From Owenia fusiformis (taxonomy: Eukaryota; Annelida; Polychaeta; Sabellida; Oweniidae), in contig CAIIXF020000011.1 in NCBI GenBank assembly GCA_903813345.2, forward strand, positions 17,777,754 to 17,841,753: a DNA stretch of 64,000 nt, written 5' to 3'. The translations under genes and the position numbers were made by a program. Shown here in pieces: positions 23,478 to 37,300 of this stretch. Numbering within the stretch: position 1 is the first letter of the stretch; each line of letters opens with the position of its first letter. The notes below the pieces were generated by a model. It saw only the letters and a program-made list of their open reading frames with translations. It did no database searches and was not told the DNA's origin.

Positions 23478-24520
23478 CGAGGGGTGATCAATAAGTAATG
23501 GACGCTTTTTTACACAGATGCTTTTTATAGACCGATCCCTTCGATTTTTTTACCAGTGATACATCTTTCAATTATCTATCAACTCTTAAGATTTGAAAAC
23601 AAAACATGTAATATATTTTGATATATACTTATTTCTGTGAAGGATGTGTAGGTACCCCGGGACCGACATGACGGCAAACATTCTGAAGCTATTTTAGCTT
23701 GTTTAACATGCAATGCAGTTGAATGCAGGCTGAACAAAACAAACCATTATGGTCATGAGTTATCCCATTTTGTTATGCCATAGTTGATTTTGATTCATGC
23801 CACATTCATTCCACAGGGCCCTCTACATAGGTTCCATCAAGTGCTACATGTACACAATTCCTCATCCTCTTAACTCAAGATTGTGAGACAAGGCTGAATC
23901 CATTCTCTTACATGGTAGCAAGATGCAGTTGTACGGGTTGTTTTATTTCATCAATGTCAATAAACCTGCGTCCTTTCTCTATAGAAATAAGTAATATAGA
24001 AATAAATAAGTCACGTATGAGCAGATCTGGACAATATGGTGCATTGGCCAAGGGCTCAATTTTGAGGTCCAGGGATAATGAGATCTGTGGGCAGGTGCAT
24101 TGTCCATATGGAGTAGGGTGTTCCCTTCTCTCACCACTCCTTTCTTCCACAATGCCTTCTCAAATTGACCTGCAAACCCCTTCCATACAATACAATACTT
24201 TCTGTTTATGTGTTACCAGTCAGCAAAAAATTTCAAACAACACAACACTTGTTGCATATAAAATGTTCAAATCTAACTGAAATTTGCCAAACTGGCTAAA
24301 AACTAAACTGGCTAAATATGTGACGTAAATGTCGGTCCCAGAGTACCTGCACCTCCTTCACGGAAATAAGGATATATCAACATTTATTATATGTTTTGTC
24401 TTCAAATCTTCAGAATTGATAGATAATTGAATGATGTATCACTGGTAGGAAAATCAAAGGGATTGGTCTATAAAAAGTATCTGTGTAAAAAAGCGTCCAT
24501 TACTTATTGATCACCCCTCG
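23478..24520 (-). mobile_element. Tc1/mariner-type relic, minus orientation
   Basis: It has the same family ends as 7803-9425 (CGAGGGGTGATCAATAAG at the left, its complement at the right) and a TA on each side. The transposase remnant reads on the minus strand at about 24150-23908 and includes LANAPYCPDL, the catalytic-domain word, followed by RRFIDIDEIK. The reading is too short for a complete enzyme and the catalytic set is incomplete, so it is dead. This copy shows the empty target site of the MITE in the other copy. Confidence 0.85.
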
Positions 24521-24674
24521 TATAGCCACAATATTTTGACACAATGTACAAAGTGAAAGTGAAAATGTACAAAAATTGATAATATATACATGTTTATATA
24601 AGCCTAGTACTAGTATGTGTGGAACATAGAATTGTGAAATGTTCAAGTTAGTCACATATTTATATACAGTATTT

Positions 24675-24680
24675 TTTATT
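24675..24680 (-). promoter_or_regulatory. Candidate poly(A) signal of the giant gene
   Basis: AATAAA reads on the minus strand about 380 bases past the stop codon at 25060. It is the first clear signal I noticed downstream, and it precedes the mariner relic ending at 24520. It is not proven to be used. Confidence 0.35.
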
Positions 24681-25059
24681 TTGTACAAATGTCAGCATGA
24701 TTGTCTTCTTATAGCTGATACTGTGTATGCCTTTCAACTTCAGAAATTGTTTGGGAAGTTATAGCTGTACCTTTTTGAATGGAAGTCGCTCTGCAATAAG
24801 AATGAATAGCATGTAAAATTGTGAAAAGGAGGTATTGGAAATAAAGTCAAATTACGTTTCCATCAATAGTATAAGTATTTTCATCGTAGGTTAGTAAATT
24901 AAAATTCAAAGGTAAAGAGGTTTAACACGTAGTTCAATGGGGGAGCTAAGGTTGCCAAACGTATGGAGGAGAGTGTATAATGTCGTAACTAGTGTGATTG
25001 ATACAATACATTTTGGGGGCAGCTTTAGTTAAAATCTTCAAAATGTAATATACCTTAGA

Positions 25060-25335
25060 TCATTGACAATAAAGTTCAGTACAGTTTAATTGAACCAGAT
25101 CAACATATTTTGGTATGTATTCTGTAAAGATTACCTCAACAAATTCTGGACTTCCGTTGATAACTCCGGCTACAGGTATTACCCCTTTGTTAAGTAATTC
25201 AATTGAATTGAGATGATTTTCAGTCATATCATAATGGCAATTAACATAGCGTTGGTGCTTAGGCCAGTTCAGACCAGGATCCGCCATGTTCTCTTTCACC
25301 TTTTTGTCGGTTAATACAATTCCATACATTCGCAC
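25060..25335 (-). CDS. Giant gene exon 58: unique tail and stop
   Basis: The last exon begins after acceptor ggtttcag in phase 0 with [13 protein letters not shown], the last strand of the LamG domain. It continues 75 residues that I do not recognise (for example [15 protein letters not shown] and [11 protein letters not shown]) and stops at TGA. Three Cys are present, two of them in the last eight residues. No membrane anchor was seen. Confidence 0.8.
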   Translation of the reverse strand: MRMYGIVLTDKKVKENMADPGLNWPKHQRYVNCHYDMTENHLNSIELLNKGVIPVAGVINGSPEFVEVIFTEYIPKYVDLVQLNCTELYCQ

Positions 25336-28300
25336 CTGAAACCAGTTCCATTAATGAATTATTGATCTTGCAATTGGCAGTTGAAGATCGCCAAGTAGGG
25401 GAGGATCTGGAAGTCGCAAGAAGGAGCCGCAAACTCTTATTGCAAAGTTTGGCTCTTAACATTTAGAACCAAACTAAAAGTACATGTATGCCCATCTTTC
25501 GAGCATCTGAGAAATTATCTCGCCTTATTCGGCTCTGTTTGTTAAATATTGACTGAAACCATACATGTACCTCGTCTATATCGCCTGCAAAGTAATCAGT
25601 CGCATCACGTCCTAAGAGCAGAGTAGTCTGGTTGTAGTCATAGAATGTTCCATTCCGATTCTATGGGGAAAAGACGAAACATAAAATGAATAGAAAATGT
25701 CATCATCTTATACATACTTTTCATGAATTATTATTGCAAATCCTCAATCTGCACCAGTTATTGATTAAAATTATATGAATACAAATGAAAAAATTAAATA
25801 TCAAATGTTATATAATTTAAGTATTTGTATTTTTACGATTGTTAATTTTGCATGTTATTGAGGGCCACGTTTACGTATGATTACAATGTAGATATGGATA
25901 GTAGAAATGAACGATTCAATGGGTAATTAAATGCCTAAAAACCGTGCAATATCACTTGTAATCTCAGATCTTACCCATGCAATCGGATGGACATTGGGCA
26001 GCTTTCCCCCTCCATCATCGTTCATGAATAATGTCAATTCAAAGACTGAAAGTATGTCGATGTCATAAAATTTCAACAAGTTACATATCATTAGCAACCC
26101 GCAGTTGACTTATGTAAGCCACAGGTGTCAAACTAGGAATTTAAAGATCATTTGAAAACACAGCAAGAAATAAGAAACATGCACAACAACTCGTCAGAAA
26201 GCAAACCCATAATATCCCAAACTATATGATTTAAGGTCAGGGTGCACTTTGATGAAATTTCATGACCATGTGCTATTTCCAGATAAACATAACTCATTCC
26301 ACACATTATATACATCTTACATTCTTGCACAAAATATGAATTAGTGTACCTAGACTATTAATTTAGGGTTGGTAATTCTTCAGAATGTTTGAATAACTAG
26401 AATATTGAGCGGTTTACTTTTCAAAATTGCAAAAAAATCCAAAGTGCGCCCTGACCTTAACTTACAACGAACCCAAATCAAACACCCTTCTTCCAAATCA
26501 ATAATATGATGTGGTTGGAGCTAACGATGCCAAAAGTCTCCCTCCTTTATGCATATTTTTAGTCATTCTTGCAATTCATAGTATTCCTGAAATGCTATGT
26601 TTGTTGGGATACATACATAGAGAGAATGCGTTATTAAATATAACTTAGTAAATCATAACACACTTACGCTGAGCATCATATCTCATTGTAAAATGCGTCC
26701 ACTGTCCAACAACTATTTGCGGCTGACTTCTCACCGTAATCGCTCCGACCTTTGCCCGAATGTACCCGTCCTCAACGAAGACACATAGGGTGGTGTCCAC
26801 TGTACATAATATAGGATGTCTCCCGACCTGTCCATTTTGTTTTATCCAGGCTTCCCACGTGAAACTGGGATATATAATAATTTTACTTTCAAAATTATAC
26901 AAAAAATCAAAATGACACAATTGTAAATATGCATGATTATATAAATTCAATTAATTTGAAAGGTCATGTAATTTCTCATCAATTAAAGAAAATGTCCATA
27001 CCTTTTCTCCATTCCGAGTCGAGTAACGTTTCCCAGCACAACAAAGTCACTCACACCATCCAATCGCAAAGCAGTATCATTTCTTACTAAACATCTGACA
27101 ACTAGGTCAGACCAAGATGTTCTCATTTGGTTGAACATAAATATTCCAACCCTACCACCTCCTAACTGGGCGTCATAAAGGTTGCCAGAATCTACTATTG
27201 AACTGTTCTTGTCATATACCTGGAGACTACAAAACATTATCATAGAAAAACATCATTAAACATGGTTTTAAAAAACAAGAAACAACGAATAATTGATATA
27301 ATGATATCCTCGGAGATTCAAAATGGTAAACAACTACTCACAGCTCCTAAAACGCCCATTAAGGATAATATTCGCAGGCGGATCCAGGGCGGGCATGCCC
27401 CCCCCCCTCCTCCATGGGTGGGCCCAGAAAAGATTTCGGGCCCAAAGTTTTGTAGGGCCTCAATTAGTTAGCCTTTTTGGGCATTACTTTTGTGCCTTTT
27501 TATTATCTTATTTTTGGGCCAATTATCAAAAATGGGCTTTAAATTTTCAAAAGAAACCAACTATAGCATTACTATCAATTCGATTTTTAGAATATGCAGA
27601 GCATGTGTCGCTCGAAAGATGAATCAAAGAAAAGATATGGCAAATTGACGAGCGTAATCTCATTATACCGTATCAGGCCATTGCTAGGTCTATGCGTGAT
27701 GCGCCATCTATATGCTGTCCTGTATTCCCAGCTGGTCATATCTGGTAGATGCCACAGTAACTCACTTTGTCCCGATGTTGAATCGCTGTGCCAAATGGCA
27801 TTTGAAAGTCCTGTTCCCGGACCTACAGATGAATCGATCCGCTGGAAACAGAGCGTTGAAAAATATATGTGTAAAATATATGTGTGACCTCTAATTTAGT
27901 TAAAATAAATCTACGTGCACGATTTTTCGGAAAAAGTCCTTCAAGAAAAATTTTGGAAATCGAAACAATTGTTTCACATACATATAACTTGTGTAACATT
28001 TTTATAATATAAAGCTAGATAAGACAAGTACATGTAACCAGTAACACGTTTTAAATTACATATCCAAATTGAGACTTCCGGAGTGGATTGTGTATCTAGA
28101 TATCCATCATCAAGTCTAAAGTTATCGGTAACGGGATTTTGGGGTCTGGCCAATTTGTCTTTTATATCCCCTTACTACTTTGAACACAAAATCACAGTTA
28201 TTTATCGGGATTTAGGATTGGGGTGACGATACTGGTGGTTTGTAAAGGATTCTCCAGTATTGTCAAGCTCTTGCATGTGTATAGTGACAAGTTTGTTTTT

Positions 28301-31300
28301 CATATAGTCTTACCTTGATTTGAATTCCTCTGACGCCTGCATTGTATTGTTCAAAATTTCGATTTTCTCGTCTCCATAGGACCAGATAAAACTTTCTGTT
28401 GCTTTGGTAACCAAATACAAAACCAATATAATCCCCACTTTCATCAGAATTGACGAACAGAGTCCCACTGTATTCCATTTCACCATACGATTGACCACCT
28501 TATGGTAAAACAAGTGGCTATTATATTCATTATCATCGTTGTATGTGTTGTCCCTTGATAATTGTTATAGGTTTCCCAGGTGTTACAGATAAGTTGTGTT
28601 GCAGATTTCATGTGTTACAGATTTTCAATAAAGTCTTAATGAGTTCAGTCTTTGTTTACTTTGGTATTTTTGGACCGTAATGTTTGGGAATCGTATATTA
28701 AGTGTGCACTGTACCCTCAACCGATGATTTAAAGGCCAAAGGACTGAAAACATAAACCCTTTGATGATTGTTGATTATGCTATGAATGTGAATATATATC
28801 ATCAAGCAGCAGATCTGGGGCCTATCGCTATCATTTCCTTGTAATGGGCCTCAAAGCTTTGATTTTAGTATATGAACTGCATGTACATTGGTAACAGTTT
28901 ATATAAGTGAGGCAAAAATCGAATACCATTATACTTAGTATAGTATTGTTTCTTATAAAACATCCCCGAATCCGCCACCTTTTATAGGAGTGAGGTTAGG
29001 GATTTCAGCAGTTCCAAATGTAACAAACACAGCAAAGTGACGGGTTGTTATGTACCTACCAATAAACAAGTAAGGAACTTGTTTCACTTCACTATTCATC
29101 TGTCTTACTTCTGCACCACCGTGAGTCACCTCCCAGACAGGATCATTTCCCTTTGTCACTGTTGGATTTAGATTCACAACAAAATGAGGACTCAGACTGG
29201 ACTTGGTTATGAATTTGTTATGAGGGCAAACGTCCCATCTGTTTTTAACACCATCACCATCTGTATCCTCTTCGCAAATATCTCCTATGTTATTACCTGG
29301 AAATGTATTGATAAATTAACTAACCATTTGTATCTGTTTTCTTGTGGGGATCACCTCATTATATCGACGGCGTCGATTCGACGCGTATTATACCGAAACC
29401 CATTATACCGACGCGCATTATACCGAAACCAATTATACCGACGCGCATTGTGCCGAAAAGGCCTACCGATGCGCGTTGTACCGAAATCCGTGCCAGTGGG
29501 ACGGCACATTGCCTTAACCCATCAGTTTTATGACGTGCGCTTCCGCGTGGGACTATCTCTTTACAGCGGGAATTTCAAGTTTTTGTCAGTGTAGACATAA
29601 AAAGTTGCAGTCCTCAATCATGCATTTTCAATATTTTCCTTTGAAACTCGCAAGAACGGTGCTTTGAATCTAGCTCTATACTCTTTCAAAACGTCATGTA
29701 GACACATGATTATGTACATGTATGACAGTGCACAGTAACATTATATAGGCATAGAATAATAAAAGTTGAGCCTGAAAAGTCAAATATGGTGCTACGTTGA
29801 AAAGCCAAGAGAAATTCTACTGTACCAGCATATAAAATAGATAGTTTATATATTACTTTATCATACACATTGGTTCAAATTATATATGATTTTTTCATTA
29901 AACAGACAAGTCTTGAAATTTAAAAATTCATTTTTATTTACTTCCACAATGTTTTGACTTTAAACTTTTTAATATGAGACTGGATGTCAATCTGTTGTTT
30001 ATATATTCATATTCAATTAAAAGTTTATCGCGCAATATTTTCAGATAAAGCTTAATTTAAAATCTTTGAACATCTTTACATCTCAGTTGCGGCCAGAAAT
30101 TTTTCAACTGATGGTAGGCGTTTCGGATTGAGGGGTCGTCTCAACAAACTGAATTCCAGTTAACCACCATTTTCTGTATTTCATAGAGGATAAAGTCATA
30201 ATTCTGCTATTTATGTTTGATTATGGTAAACCCTGTACTTCATAAAATAAGGTGTCAAATAAGTCCCGTCCCCCCTGCTACAGCTAAAACCTTAACAGAC
30301 GGTACCTAGTGTGATATACCATTGGAAAGATCGTCCAAAGTTATGTTAACTCACCAACTCTCAAGTATTTTGGATGAAATTTACCCATAGTTTTATGATG
30401 TCTTTTATAGTTAACGTGCCCTCCTTTAAGTAGCTTTTTTGCGTCAAAATGACAAGGATATGACCTCAGAAATACGTCAAAAAGTTAATCTTTTTCGCAT
30501 TCCACTTGTTACAAAAAGGTTTTCACTACTTTCCTTGCACCTTTATTTTCTACACATCTAACCCTATCCAGAAATTGGTTAAATTCATCGCCATAAACAT
30601 ATTAAGTCATCTTTTGGTCTCTTGACCTTTCTCATACCTGATTCTTAAAATCCTGCCAAATACGCCAAATTGCCATGTTTCTAGGCAAATGGTCACCTCA
30701 ATTGATACAATGTAAAAAATTGTGAGATTGATTGACATGTGTCAGATATATGCCAATCAACGTAACTTTGGAAGACCTTTCCAATGATATATCACACTTG
30801 GTACCAAATATCTTGGTTTTGGCTGTAGAGGGGGGACGGGACTTATTTGACACCCTGTATATAACCGCGTGGTAAATTCTGTATTCAATGAAGTAAACAT
30901 TTATTTATACTGTATTGTTTCATCGCTAAAAATAAATAATTGTGCTATTTAATATAAAGTTTCACATTTCTTATTGAACTTGATAATTACAGTATTTTCG
31001 ATCTTGTGCTGATGGGGCCAAAAATTGTTGTCATGGAGAGAGAGCAAGATATGTTGTCATGGAGATGACACGCATTCATTTGTTTTACTTTAAATCTTTC
31101 CAAATCCAAGCGTGTTTTTTATCAATGTGTGCTTCAGTGATCCCATTAATTCTGATGTTATTTCATTTTCTAACCATTTCACAAACATTTCTTTTCATAC
31201 AATACTTCTAAATTGGCATCATACATGTTTTAATTGGCAGTTTAAAATGGTGCTCATTAACTAAGTCCAATATTCAGTGCCCCTTTAATATCTATTTAGG

Positions 31301-34300
31301 GGCAAATCAATACTAGACTTAGCAGGACATCTGATTCTCAATTTGATTTTGATTTGAATTGATTCTCAATTGGGACCCATAGTGACTCTGCTCCATCGTT
31401 CTTGGTTGAGTTTAAGTCATGGCTCTAATTGGTACAAAAATTAAGCTACCCACGAATGCTGTTTTTCCTCCGGGGCCTTGCCATAACTAAGGAAAACAAT
31501 GGTGTGGACATTTCTGGATTATTTCCAGTGTTTCCTTTTGTTGCTACCTCATTTCTCAAAGTATCCATGCCAATTTCTTGACTCTGTTGAAAGCCCATGG
31601 GCCAATCCACCGTACCTCCTTATCTGATGATGACCACACAAAATGATAGAGCGTGGGAACCGACTGTGCCAAATGCTACATTGCAGCTATGTGTGCTGTG
31701 TTTTCAAGTGTTATTTTATATATGTCCGACAAATCGAATTACGGTTTTGATACTATCTTAGTATCTAGATGTATTTAATAGTATCTATATGTCTCATTCA
31801 TTTGACCAATAAAAATCATAACTGCCTGGAAAGTAATATGAATGAAGTATGTAAATAAATGAATTAACACGTCAAATTAAGAAGCAAAAGTCTTTTCTGG
31901 GTCACTGCGAATGGCATGATTTCCTCGAGTCTCTTCAGTTGCAAGGCAACCATACTGGGACCGATTCGCGTCGTTCCACTACTGCCCTTGGTGGGGGCCC
32001 GCTACCATACTATATGACTCCCGGAGTTTACTAAAGCACGTTAGTGGAGGAACCAACCACAGTCTCACAATCTGTCTCCGGCAAGAGCGGCCAGAGAACC
32101 AACCCATGCCAAGGGCCGGTAAACGGTTGGACCTTCGGACCGGGTGTCCGTAGTGACAATGATCAACAACTCCGTACCTGGGGCTCGAACGCGGGACCTC
32201 CGTATCCCACGACGTTCAACCGCAAAGTAGCCTCAGTCTACACCACTAGGCTACCCTGCTTAGGTGTCAAAACTGCTAAAAAATAATGTAGTTGTTACAG
32301 TTATTTTTGCTTGGATAAACATGATATTACATTTCTTAATTGATTAATCTGATTTAGTTGGAATCGAAGTTCGACCAACGATCAAGGCAATGCAATCAAC
32401 AACTCTTGCAAATGTGAACGGGAGTCGTAACGGACAGAAAGTACAAGAATCGTGATCAATATAAAGTATAATATTTAAGACACATCTTCGAATATCGGGT
32501 AGGAGAAACATTCCAAAATGAAGAAGAATCATTTAGAACATTTGATTTGTTGCCAATGTATCAATTGCGTCTCAAATGAATGAAATAAAAGGTATCGCGG
32601 GCCACTAAAGCCGATGAGTGAAAACAATTATAATTGACGCATCTAGATCGTTCACTATAACGGTAAGTGAATAGGTTTGTGTAGATACGTCAAGGAAAAT
32701 AAGCTATTTCGACGCTTGAAATAATCTGATTACGCTTATTAATAATTACGCGTGGCTATTAAACACAAGTGTTGTGTAGAACAAAAACAAGAAAACTGAA
32801 CGACCTATTAAGGAACTGTACTTCAGTTTCAAAGTGTTCAAGATATTCCCGCATGTTCAAAAACACAAAATATGAAAAGAATTTAGACTCGCTACTCAAA
32901 ATGAAGCACGGACACAAGTACAGCTTTTCCATATAGCTTTGAAATCTCGTTAAGGTCTCGTTTTGATTTTAGGAGATCTGCATTTTTAACCACTAAAGAC
33001 TAACATTTTCTTCTATTTGAATTCTGTGTGTAATTTTCTGTCAAAACAACTTAGTTTTTGCACTGTTATTTACCTTTATTCAAATTCTAGAGATTTCCAA
33101 TTTTTCTAAAAATGGTCGGGCTAAATCACCATTGACAAAGTAACATACATTGGTAATATAACAGGCTTTCATCAATGTAACAAAAGCGAGGGGCTAAGTA
33201 TATGAATTACAGCTTTATTTACAAAACAAATTCTTAATCGAAGAAACTTATCAAAACTAGGCTATATTTTCTAGACTTATTAGTAGGTTTGAATCGAGAA
33301 AGCAAAAAATTCGTAATCAGGAAGTTCATCCATTTTGTTACATTGACGTTCCGTCAAAGTAACTAGTTGTGGAACAATGATTATGGCATTCGGTATAACG
33401 CCTTTCGGTACAATGCGCGTCGGTACAATGCGGGTCGGTATAATGGGTTTCGGTATAATGCGCGGACCCCTTCTTGTTTACTCCTTCAGAACGACAATAA
33501 AATGATACATCTGTCAAACCGGAGGCAACAATCTGTATGATTTGGCAGCGGGATATATGACAGAACAATTCAGATTCCTTACCATTTGTGTCCTCTTGAT
33601 CTGTGTTGGGAACATACTGGCAGTTGTCAATCTCGTTGGGAACTTGGTCTCCGTCTATATCATCGTCGCATCCATCACCTGAATATGTCAACATAAGTAT
33701 CAAAACAGAAAGAGAGTATTACAAAACGACAGGAAAAGAATCTAAAGAAATGTAACCCCCATATCCATACAAGACATTCACCTTACATTTACAGATTTAC
33801 CATGCTATTTTTAATTTAGGACTTGGTCGAGGTGTGGATTAGAAATCCAAGAAAGAAAAATGATACTAGATATAGTATTACCATAGCCGTCCAAATCAGT
33901 ATCTTTTTGCTCTCCATTTTGAAAGTCAGGACAATTATCCATCGTGTTTATTACGCCGTCACCATCCCTAGTACAACAATAACAGTTGCAGATTTAGTAG
34001 TATAAAAGATTAATTAGTGTTAAATTAAGAACTGTTAATGTCCTTAATTTACTGTATTTTTATTGTTGAAACATTCTCTCATATCATCCATATTCAAAGG
34101 ATAACTGTAATTCATATTTTAACAAAGAACTCTAGATTATACCTATCGTTATTGTTTCCATTAACGGGGTCACATGCATCACCAAAACCATTCTCATTGC
34201 TGTCACGCTGGTCATTGTTGTTAACATGTGGACAGTTATCACAAACGTCCCCAACATTGTCGGAGTCCAATACATTTTTCTGGTCAGTATTTGCAACTTT

Positions 34301-37300
34301 AGGACAATTGTCGACTTTGTTTTTGACACCTAAATTCAATTCAATAGTGCAATGGTAATAATACAGTATATGATGTTAAGCTGTTCCTCAATACCCATGA
34401 TAATTGAATATTGAATGAATATTTATGTAAAATATAAAGCTGATGGTTTACTGATATCTGATACGCCTGTGCTTTCTAATGGTGCCTTTTTGCCTTGTTA
34501 AATCATATTTTCATGGGATCATACCTTACAAATATGACTACTTACCGTCGCCATCATTGTCGTCATTACACGCATCCCCCACACCATCCCCGTTGCTATC
34601 CAATTGATTTGAATTAGGCACGTTGGGGCAATTGTCACAGGCATCCCCAACACCATCCCCGTCTCCATCTCGCTGGTCTCGGTTTTTCACAAATTGACAG
34701 TTGTCCTAAAACAAATAGCATAACTTAGTAAATAGTACAGATTATAGAGGTCAACATTTTATTCCAACAGTGCTTTTTGATTATCATTTTGAATCATACC
34801 AGATCATCGGGCAAACCATCATTGTCGTCATCATCATCACAGAAATTGCCCAATGAATCACCATCGTTGTCTTCTTGGCCACTGTTAGGAACATCTGGGC
34901 AGTTATCCTAAATACAGGAAAAAACAGACTACAAATGCATTATTTCAAGATATTTGTGTTATCACAAGAACAAAGCAGTAAGAATATTGTACAAACCCTA
35001 CGACAGCCCCACGTGTCGCAAACAATCGAATCTTCAGGATGTCCATCTACATCCGGGTCATGACCACAACGAGTGCCACTCCCGGCGTGACCAACTTCAC
35101 ACTAAAAATGCAACAAGACATACGTTCTATTGAAAACCATTAAGTCTAATATCAACACATCTTAATAAGAATAATTCTTCAGAACAAACTCCTCAAAGGG
35201 CATTTGTAGATAAGCCCTTTAAAATCATGAAGGAGAAATAACAAGTGCAAATCATCCAAAACCCAACCGAAAACCTTGGTCTCTCTCTGTGTTTATGATC
35301 AAACAAAGTACGAGAGCAAAGGTGACCATACCTGACAACTGAACTGTCCAGGGGCTACAAATCTACATATAGCATCTTGGTGACAATCATTGTTCCCAGA
35401 CTTGCAGAAATCATCAGGGAAACATCCATACTTTGAGCTTCCAACGAATCCTTTATTACAATGGCCGCATATGAAGCTCCCCTGAAGAAAGATATGATAA
35501 AAATCATTGATCGCACCAAAAATGCATCCAATGGCTACACTCCGAGACATAAATACCAGCATGATCTAATAATTTGGAAAATTATCCCAAACATTGCAAA
35601 ATAATGTTTTGAAATAGCAAATTTTGACATACGATTGTGTTAATGCATTCTGCATTAGGATCACATCTCCCATTGTCTGTCAAGCATTCGTTCACATCAA
35701 CACATGTTTGATTCTGTACAGGTGCCAGCTCTTTGTTGCCATAAACAAACACGCGCTGAAATACATACATTGAACAATGATCATTCCATAAGTGATACTA
35801 TATCTAGTATTCTGTCAATATACCCTAATATTCGGTCGGTCGTTTTTATATCATGCTGCCGGATTTAGTTATCAGTTTCAGAATGTATGTGCTCACGATT
35901 CAATTTTGAAATTATAATTCCAAGATAAAATCTATAGCTATACATTCTGGGAAGTCACCATTTCCTAAAATAGGTATCTTGGATACAGTCCTTAAAAACC
36001 AATATGTCAAGTTACTAATACAATACCCTAGAAATGTTCCAAGTGTGCGCATCTTCATATGTTCCCGTGTAACCTGGTGGACATTCCAAACATTGGTAGC
36101 CAGGTTCCATATTTCTGCAGCGACCATCATAGCACGGCTTGTGAATTGTGCACTAAAATAATTCACTTAGGTAAAATAATTTTATTTTGGAAAAATTTAC
36201 ACTGAAGTTGGAGAAAGAAAGATAACGAATTCAGACAAGCCAAGCCATGGTACATAAAACAATGAATATGTAAACGTGTAATTTTATCATTGTCACTTAC
36301 TTCATCAATGTCTGAGCATGTTTTCCCATCGCCCTCATAACCAACGGGGCAATCATCACAAACATATACCCCGCCCTCTATGTTTAGACAGCTTGACTGT
36401 GTGAAACATGGACCAGGGACAGTCTCACATGGGCACGTGCTCGCGTCAGGGCACATCATACAATCACTGCCATCACCTGAAGAGATCGTTTAAGATTATT
36501 ATTTAAAAATCAGAAAAGCAATGTTTGAAGTAAATGTTTTGCCCTCAATGTACAAAGAGGAAAACTAGGTCTTCGGATTTTGCAGTGAATTTAGAGTCAA
36601 AGGAATTCTCAGAATTTATTGCTATTTATCGTTCACCTTTTGAATATGTTCCAACACTACACGGGCTACAATGGTCTTTTCCTTGGCTGCTGGAAAACCC
36701 TTTAGGACATGGTATACATGACGTCTTTCCCGCTTCTGGCTGGTATGTTCCGGAACTGCACATGAAGCAATATTCTAAAAACAAGTTCCAATTGGAATCA
36801 AATGCTGTATCATGTGAAAGATTATTGGCATTACTGTAGTTCTTGTAAAATTTTAAAATCGAGAAGCCATGCTGACATTAATAAATAAAGATAATAGAGC
36901 CGTAAGGCATATGTCATTTAAATGATTACTGACAGGAGTTCTTGCCAAATCTTTATAATCGAAAAGCCTATAAATTTGATGTTCGCAGAGAATGATATTA
37001 GCTTTTATAGTGAGCGGAGTATTAGACGGGCAGCACCCTTCAACAGAGGCCCAACACCTACATGTACATGTAGTTACCCCGAAGTTCACCAGACTCCGAA
37101 CATAAGTATAAAAGCTAATATCATTCTCCGCGAACATCAACAATGAAGATAGTAGAGATGTAAGATATTACCAGCATCTCCAGAGCAAAATGTCCCTGGG
37201 GGACACTCGTACTTCTGTCCAGCGTTACACGCATGACCCTCGGGGCAAGGTATGCAAGATTGTGGACAATAGGTGGAGTTACAGTCACTGTACGTAAAAT

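Larger units (their letters stand above)
29355..33470. repeat. Pair of inverted CATTATACCGACGCG arrays, 4 kb apart in intron 50
   Basis: At about 29366-29475 the short phrases CCATTATACCGACGCG and CATTATACCGAAACC alternate. At about 33377-33466 the same phrases occur as their reverse complement. The two arrays sit near the two ends of the 4.3 kb intron between exons 50 and 51. They could be the ends of one large non-autonomous element, or two solo repeats. Between them I see no coding sequence, only a MITE and a SINE-like sequence. Confidence 0.5.

Noticed and set aside
28080-28200. A further thrombospondin exon between exons 52 and 53
   Set aside because: The phases of 52 and 53 join directly, and the joined protein matches the family without a gap. 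Nothing here reads like the family.
29355-33470. Large virus-like element such as a Polinton between the inverted arrays
   Set aside because: No capsid, integrase, polymerase or protease reading was seen between them. The stretch holds only a MITE and a SINE-like sequence.
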